Translations under genes and position numbers: made by a program
NCBI GenBank assembly: GCA_002439665.1
Contig: DJPC01000056.1
Coordinates: 10,987-20,775 of the forward strand
DNA from: Dialister sp. UBA6422
GTDB taxonomy: Bacteria > Bacillota > Negativicutes > Veillonellales > Dialisteraceae
Direction: 5' to 3'
Length of the DNA stretch: 9,789 nt
Notes under the pieces: generated by a model
Database searches by the model: none
What the model was told of the DNA's origin: nothing
Seen by the model: only the letters and a program-made list of their open reading frames with translations
Part shown: positions 5,429-9,789 of the stretch, in pieces
Position numbering within the stretch: position 1 is the first letter of the stretch
How the letters are laid out: each line of letters begins with the position of its first letter

Positions 5429-7789
5429 ATGACATTAGATGAATTGCAAGTCGGTGAGTCAGCTGTATTACAGAACGTGGGTGGGGAAGGTGCTTTGCGC
5501 CAACACTTTTTGGATATGGGGCTGATTCCAGGAGAAGAAGTAACATTGATGCGTTTTGCACCTTTAGGAGATCCCATGGAACTAATGGTGCAGGGATATG
5601 AATTGACTCTTCGAAAAGAGGATGCCAAAAATATTGAAGTCACTGATGTACAAAAAGCGGCTTTGCCATCAAAGAAGAAAAATACTTTAGATTTAAATCC
5701 TGTTTCTCATCCAGGTTTAGGCGAATCAGGAAAATATCATGAAGAATCCCAATACCATGATGTGAAACCTGTGGAGGGTAAACTCACTTTTGCTCTCGTA
5801 GGTAATCAGAATTGTGGTAAAACAACCCTTTTCAATCAGCTTACTGGGTCTAATCAACATGTAGGTAATTTTCCTGGTGTAACAGTAGATAGGAAAATGG
5901 GGACCATTAAAGGCTATCCAGAGGCAGAAGTGGTAGACTTACCTGGTATTTATTCTCTCTCCCCTTATACGAGCGAAGAAATCGTATCGAGAGAATTTAT
6001 TCTTAATGAAAAGCCTAGCGGGATCATCAATATCGTGGATGCCACCAATTTGGAACGAAATCTGTACCTTACCATGCAGCTCATGGAATTGAATATTCCT
6101 ATGGTACTAGCCGTCAATATGATGGATGAAATGGAAAACAATGGGGGTTCCATTTTAATCAATGAAATGGAAAAGCTATTACAGATTCCAGTGATTCCTA
6201 TTTCAGCTGTTAAAAATCAAGGGGTTCATGAATTGGTAGTCCATGCCATCCATGTGGCTAGGTATCAGGAAAAGCCAGGCATTACAGATTTCTGTGATAA
6301 AAATGATCATCATGGAGCAGTTCATAGAGGACTACATGGTATCATGCATCTGATTGAAGACCATGCCAAAGCAGCAGGTATTCCTCTTCGCTTTGCTGCC
6401 TCTAAATTGGTGGAAGGAGATGAATTGGTCGAAAATGCATTGCACTTGGAACCCAATGAGCAAGATATGGTACAACATATTCTTTCTCAGATGGAAGAAG
6501 AACGAGGATTGGATTGTTCAGCGGCCATTGCAGATATGCGTTTTCTTTTCATCCGTAGGCTTTGTGAACGGACGGTCATTAAGCCGGCAGAGAGTAAGGA
6601 ACATGCACGAAGCCAAAAAATCGATCGTATTTTGACAGGGAAATATACAGCAATTCCTGTGTTTATTCTACTTATGGGATTGATTTTCTTCCTTACCTTC
6701 AATGTCATTGGCTCTTTCCTGCAGGACTTGCTGGCAGCAGGAATTGACCAAATCACAGAATGGGTGGATGCAGGCCTTACCGCTGCGGATGTGAATCCGG
6801 CGGTTCACTCCTTGGTGGTAGATGCTATTTTTCAGGGGGTAGGCAGTGTCCTATCTTTTGTTCCTATCATTGCGGTGCTTTTCTTCTTTCTTTCCTTATT
6901 GGAAGATGGTGGATATATGGCCCGTATCGCTTTCGTGATGGATAAGTTACTCCGTAAGCTGGGGCTTTCAGGGCGAAGTATCGTACCTCTTTTGATTGGT
7001 TTTGGCTGCAGCGTGCCAGCTGTGATGTCTACTAGAACATTACCTTCAGAACGAGATAGAAAAATGACTATCATGCTCATTCCATTTATGAGCTGTTCTG
7101 CTAAGGTTCCGATTTATGCATTCTTTACAGCAGCTTTTTTCCCTCATTATGGGGCTTTAGTTATGACTGGTCTTTATATATTGGGGGTCGTGATCGCTAT
7201 ATTAACTGCTGTCATCTTTAAACATACTTTATTTAAAGGGGAACCGGTTCCCTTTGTAATGGAACTTCCAAATTATCGTATGCCAGGCATGAAGAATGTA
7301 TTGCGCCTCATGTGGGACAAAGCCAAAGATTTCCTGCAGCGTGCCTTTACGGTTATTTTTGTCGGTACCATCATTGTGTGGTTCTTACAGACCTTTGATG
7401 TAAGGCTCAATATGGTAGAAGATTCCAAAGATAGTATTCTTGCTTTAGTAGCTGGCTGGATTGCACCTGTTTTTGCTCCTCTTGGTTTTGGAGATTGGAA
7501 ATTGTCCACAGCGCTGATTTCTGGTTTTATGGCAAAAGAAAGTGTAGTCTCTACCTTGACGGTCCTGTATGGAGCTACTTCTCATTTAAGCCAACTCATG
7601 ACACCAGGCATGGTGCTTACTTTCCTGGTATTTTGTTTACTCTATACTCCGTGCATTGCCGCCATTACATCGGTGAAACGAGAAAATGGGGGACGATGGG
7701 CTTTGGAAATGATTATTTTCCAGTGTGTCATCGCATGGATTGCTGCTTTTATTGTGCGTCAAATTTTAAATGTCATAGGCATTATGTAA
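5429..7789 (+). CDS. feoB: Ferrous iron transporter FeoB with fused N-terminal FeoA domain
   Basis: A 786-residue inner-membrane Fe(II) uptake protein. Residues 1 to about 73 are a complete SH3-like FeoA domain (MTLDELQVGE through LRKEDAKNIEV), normally a separate protein. A His-containing linker of about 45 residues follows. The NFeoB G domain has G1 GNQNCGKT at 125-132, G2 in FPGVTVD, G3 DLPG at 170-173, G4 NMMD at 230-233 and G5 SAV at 259-261; then comes the helical GDI-like domain. The membrane part runs from about residue 408 to the end. Both FeoB core cysteine motifs are present: GCSVPA from 526 and the second cysteine at 556 in FMSCSAKVPIY. ATG is preceded by AAGGAGA at 5414-5420 with 8-base spacing. 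There is no separate feoA or feoC next to it, and terminators on both sides make it a single-gene unit. Iron-dependent regulation is expected but no known box is seen. Confidence 0.96.
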   Translation: MTLDELQVGESAVLQNVGGEGALRQHFLDMGLIPGEEVTLMRFAPLGDPMELMVQGYELTLRKEDAKNIEVTDVQKAALPSKKKNTLDLNPVSHPGLGESGKYHEESQYHDVKPVEGKLTFALVGNQNCGKTTLFNQLTGSNQHVGNFPGVTVDRKMGTIKGYPEAEVVDLPGIYSLSPYTSEEIVSREFILNEKPSGIINIVDATNLERNLYLTMQLMELNIPMVLAVNMMDEMENNGGSILINEMEKLLQIPVIPISAVKNQGVHELVVHAIHVARYQEKPGITDFCDKNDHHGAVHRGLHGIMHLIEDHAKAAGIPLRFAASKLVEGDELVENALHLEPNEQDMVQHILSQMEEERGLDCSAAIADMRFLFIRRLCERTVIKPAESKEHARSQKIDRILTGKYTAIPVFILLMGLIFFLTFNVIGSFLQDLLAAGIDQITEWVDAGLTAADVNPAVHSLVVDAIFQGVGSVLSFVPIIAVLFFFLSLLEDGGYMARIAFVMDKLLRKLGLSGRSIVPLLIGFGCSVPAVMSTRTLPSERDRKMTIMLIPFMSCSAKVPIYAFFTAAFFPHYGALVMTGLYILGVVIAILTAVIFKHTLFKGEPVPFVMELPNYRMPGMKNVLRLMWDKAKDFLQRAFTVIFVGTIIVWFLQTFDVRLNMVEDSKDSILALVAGWIAPVFAPLGFGDWKLSTALISGFMAKESVVSTLTVLYGATSHLSQLMTPGMVLTFLVFCLLYTPCIAAITSVKRENGGRWALEMIIFQCVIAWIAAFIVRQILNVIGIM

Positions 7790-7804
7790 AGGTTATTGGT
7801 ATCC

Positions 7805-7850
7805 ATCACCGCATAACAGAAATTTATTTTCTATTATGCGGTGATTTTTT
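7805..7850 (+). terminator. Intrinsic terminator after feoB
   Basis: ATCACCGCATAA at 7805-7816 pairs perfectly over 12 bases with 7834-7845. Inside, AGAAA 7818-7822 pairs with TTTCT 7828-7832 past one mismatch, making a long stacked hairpin. Six T residues at 7845-7850 follow. It begins 15 bases after the feoB stop and separates feoB from the efflux operon. Confidence 0.93.
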
Positions 7851-7879
7851 ATAAGGCCTATTGTATAATAAAAAGAAAA

Positions 7880-7908
7880 TTGACTCTTGGTTGGTTTTTT
7901 AGGATAGT
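7880..7908 (+). promoter_or_regulatory. Sigma-A type promoter candidate for the efflux operon
   Basis: TTGACT at 7880-7885 (five of six matches to TTGACA) is followed after exactly 17 bases by GATAGT at 7903-7908 (four of six to TATAAT). It sits just after the feoB terminator and about 25 bases before the adaptor gene's start codon, leaving a short leader with AAGGAG at 7921-7926. A perfect TATAAT at 7864-7869 lacks a -35 partner and overlaps the terminator's downstream edge, so it is less likely. Confidence 0.55.
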
Positions 7909-7933
7909 CAGTGGTGTATAAAGGAGTGTCTGT

Positions 7934-9148
7934 ATGCATAGAGTAAGCAAACATAAATTGGCAGCTTTGGCGGCGGTATCTTTACTGTCATTGACAGGGC
8001 TATTGGCAGGATGTGGAGAGACAGCTCCGAAAAGTAACAGTGTATCCGTAAAAGCTATGAAAGTATTGAAGGAAGATGTAGCCGTATCTAAGCAGTATGC
8101 AGGCCAAGTGAAATCTATTGATGCGGTAGTCATTAAACCTCAAGTTTCAGGAACCATTGTAGATAAATACATCACCAGCGGACAATTCGTAGAGGCTGGA
8201 CAGCCATTATATAAAATCGATGATCGTCAGTATGCGACCGATGTGATTTCAGCCCAGTCTAATGTAGATAAAGCGCTGACTACATTAAATAATTCTCGCA
8301 TAGATTTGGATCGGTATCAGAAGCTGGCTGTTTCAGGGGCTATTTCTGAGCAGACTTTAACCACCCAAGAAGCTACGGTAGATACCAATGAATCCAATTA
8401 TAAGAATATGCAGTCTCTTCTTCAGAAAGCACAGGAAAATTTGGATGATACCATCATTCGGGCTCCCATTTCTGGGAAGTTATCTGTCGATGATGTGGCA
8501 TCTGGTGCTTATGTAACGGCAGGCAATACTGCCTTGGTTTCCGTAGGTGCTGTGAATCCCATTTATGTACAGTTTTCTATTAGTGAAAATGAATTTTTAA
8601 ATTTCCAGGAAGATGCAGAAAAAAATCGGCAAAAAGGGATCGAGATGGATCATGTCAATCCTGTAGCTTCTTTGACATTGAGTAATGGGAAACAACTTTC
8701 TGAAACTTCCACAGAATATATCACCGATAGAGAAGTTTCACAGGATACAGGGACAATCACTATGAAGGTACTTTTCCAAAATACAGAGCATTACCTTCTT
8801 CCAGGGATGTTTGCCAGAGTTAAAATCACCAGTCCAGAAAAAGAAGGGACTTTGCTGGTCCCTGAAAGAGCAGTGCAGCAAGTACTGGACAAATCTTTTG
8901 TCCTGATCTGCGGAGCTGATAATAAGTCGGTATCTAAAATTGTTACATTAGGTGATAAGGTAGGAAGCTATTATATTGTAAAGAGCGGGCTTTCTGAAGA
9001 TGATACGGTTGTGGTAGAAGGTCTGACCAATCTCAAGGAGGGACAGGCCCTGCATGTCACCATGACCACCCCAGAAGAATTGGGATTATCCCTCACGGAT
9101 GAAGATACCACCAGCCATACGTCCAGTGATTCTACATCTAATCAGTGA
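7934..9148 (+). CDS. RND efflux periplasmic adaptor (membrane fusion) lipoprotein, AcrA/MexA type
   Basis: A 404-residue periplasmic adaptor that bridges an RND pump to an outer-membrane channel. The N terminus is a type II signal peptide: basic MHRVSKHK, a hydrophobic core, and lipobox LAGC with Cys27 as the expected lipidated residue, so it should be anchored to the inner membrane. The first half of the lipoyl domain covers about residues 60-97 (VVIKPQVSGTIVDKYITSGQ). An alpha-helical hairpin runs from about 100 to 172. The second lipoyl half begins at RAPISGKLS from 176, then the beta-barrel (NPIYVQFSISENEFL) and membrane-proximal domain (LVPERAVQQ). The tail is rich in Ser, Thr and Asp. 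The start has AAGGAG at 7921-7926, 7 bases upstream. It precedes the RND pump by 113 bases. Substrates are unknown; multidrug export is the usual inference. No TetR/MarR-type regulator is adjacent within the window. Confidence 0.95.
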   Translation: MHRVSKHKLAALAAVSLLSLTGLLAGCGETAPKSNSVSVKAMKVLKEDVAVSKQYAGQVKSIDAVVIKPQVSGTIVDKYITSGQFVEAGQPLYKIDDRQYATDVISAQSNVDKALTTLNNSRIDLDRYQKLAVSGAISEQTLTTQEATVDTNESNYKNMQSLLQKAQENLDDTIIRAPISGKLSVDDVASGAYVTAGNTALVSVGAVNPIYVQFSISENEFLNFQEDAEKNRQKGIEMDHVNPVASLTLSNGKQLSETSTEYITDREVSQDTGTITMKVLFQNTEHYLLPGMFARVKITSPEKEGTLLVPERAVQQVLDKSFVLICGADNKSVSKIVTLGDKVGSYYIVKSGLSEDDTVVVEGLTNLKEGQALHVTMTTPEELGLSLTDEDTTSHTSSDSTSNQ

Positions 9149-9150
9149 GA

Positions 9151-9198
9151 AGTGAGAAATTAGGATGGTATAAGTTCCAATGCCATTTTTTTCTCACT
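9151..9198 (+). terminator. Two-part hairpin with T-tract between adaptor and pump genes (attenuator or mRNA stability element)
   Basis: AGTGAGAAA at 9151-9159 pairs with TTTCTCACT at 9190-9198. Inside it, ATGGTAT 9165-9171 pairs with ATGCCAT 9180-9186 (one G-T wobble, 8-base loop), and seven T residues at 9186-9192 follow. The inner stem plus T-tract has the form of a weak intrinsic terminator, but the outer stem uses part of the same T-tract. A nearly identical copy, CAGTGAGAA at 9143-9151, offers a competing outer pairing with 9191-9199. Partial termination or 3'-end protection would favour the adaptor over the pump. This is inference from pairing only. Confidence 0.45.
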
Positions 9199-9261
9199 GT
9201 GATAGGTGGTCTTTGGTCATAATATACGGACTAAAGATACCGCTACAGTCAGGAGGCTTTT

Positions 9262-9789
9262 ATGTCAAAATTCTTTATCCGGCGACCTATCTTTGCCATT
9301 GTAGTGTCGCTCATGATTGTGCTCTTGGGGCTGATTTCTCTTTTCAGTCTGCCTATTGCTCAATATCCGCAAATTTCTCCGCCTACAATCAATTTAAGTG
9401 CTAATTACACTGGGGCTAATGCTGAAACAGTCAATCAGACAGTGGCTCAGGTGCTGGAAAATCAGCTCAATGGGATCGAGGGGATGGACTATATGTCCTC
9501 TACATCCTCCAATAGCGGTAGCTATAGTCTATCCATTGTATTTGATTTGGATACCGATGGGAATACAGATTCTGTTAATGTACAGAATACCGCCAATTTG
9601 GCTAAAAATAGCCTTCCTAGTGAAGTACAGACATCCGGTCTTTCAGTTCGAAAATCCTCCAGCGATATGGCGCTGATGGTGAATCTGTATTCTCCTAACA
9701 ATACTTATGATACAGCTTTTCTTAAAAACTATGCCGACATTTATCTTTTGGATAAAATGAAACGTGTTAGTGGGGTAGGTAATGTCAAT
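9262..9789 (+). CDS. RND family efflux pump inner-membrane subunit, HAE1/AcrB type (partial, 5' end only)
   Basis: The first 176 codons of a proton-driven tripartite efflux pump; family members have about 1,030-1,060 residues, so roughly five sixths lie beyond the window. The N terminus MSKFFIRRPIFA matches the HAE1 signature (AcrB: MxxFFIxRPIFA), followed by the first membrane helix at about residues 11-29 and LPIAQYPQISPPTINLSANYTGANAETV, which parallels AcrB closely. NQLNGIEGMDYMSSTSSNSGSYSL and the LPSEVQTSGLSVRKSSS segment belong to the porter domain. The frame is open to the last base with no internal stop. The start has AGGAGG at 9251-9256, five bases upstream of ATG. It follows the adaptor in one probable operon; an outer-membrane TolC-like gene would be expected further downstream. 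Confidence 0.95.
   Translation, partial: MSKFFIRRPIFAIVVSLMIVLLGLISLFSLPIAQYPQISPPTINLSANYTGANAETVNQTVAQVLENQLNGIEGMDYMSSTSSNSGSYSLSIVFDLDTDGNTDSVNVQNTANLAKNSLPSEVQTSGLSVRKSSSDMALMVNLYSPNNTYDTAFLKNYADIYLLDKMKRVSGVGNVN

Noticed and set aside
7861..7869. TATAAT at 7864-7869 as the main promoter of the efflux operon
   Set aside because: No -35 box at 16-18 bases upstream; that position falls inside the feoB terminator stem. The TTGACT-17-GATAGT pair downstream is better.
9180..9676. Two overlapping + strand frames (9180-9404 and 9398-9676)
   Set aside because: They are out of frame with the clearly recognisable RND pump starting at 9262, which is open to the end of the window; the shadow products show no family features.
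1..9789. CRISPR arrays, transposons, tRNA/rRNA genes, toxin-antitoxin or defence genes
   Set aside because: No regularly spaced repeats, transposase motifs, cloverleaf structures or defence-type proteins were seen in either strand.

Overview
The window looks like core chromosome of a low-GC, Gram-negative-staining Firmicute, most likely class Negativicutes (Dialister/Veillonella/Megasphaera-type). The tilS-hpt-ftsH order is typical of Firmicutes. The right-hand end, however, carries a tripartite RND efflux system whose periplasmic adaptor is a lipoprotein, which needs an outer membrane. Genus is inference; it was not checked against any database. All six genes are on the + strand.

Layout: (1) 67-2993, a tight cluster of a short Ppx/GppA phosphatase, tilS (4-base overlap) and hpt (9-base gap). 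(2) 2994-3301, a 308-base gap without a supported gene. It holds several weak inverted repeats and an extended -10 promoter candidate for ftsH. (3) 3302-5200, ftsH, best read from a TTG codon behind a strong ribosome binding site, ended by a strong intrinsic terminator at 5211-5251. (4) 5252-5428, a gap holding a short reading frame that resembles the start of a shikimate kinase (very tentative) and a dyad just upstream of the iron gene. (5) 5429-7789, feoB with a complete FeoA domain fused at its N terminus, ended by a second strong terminator at 7805-7850. (6) 7880 onward, a promoter candidate, then an RND membrane-fusion lipoprotein and the first 176 codons of an HAE1/AcrB-type RND pump cut off by the window edge, with a large hairpin plus T-tract between the two genes.

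Function: the left cluster combines phosphate/alarmone metabolism, tRNA-Ile lysidine synthesis, purine salvage and membrane proteostasis. FeoAB is flanked by terminators and so is probably an independent ferrous-iron uptake unit. The efflux genes form a separate operon that probably continues past the window. I see no phage, transposon, CRISPR, RNA gene or defence system. The most interesting signals are regulatory: the mfp-RND hairpin, the feo upstream dyad and possible gene remnants in the two larger gaps. I do not see a clearly new biological system.
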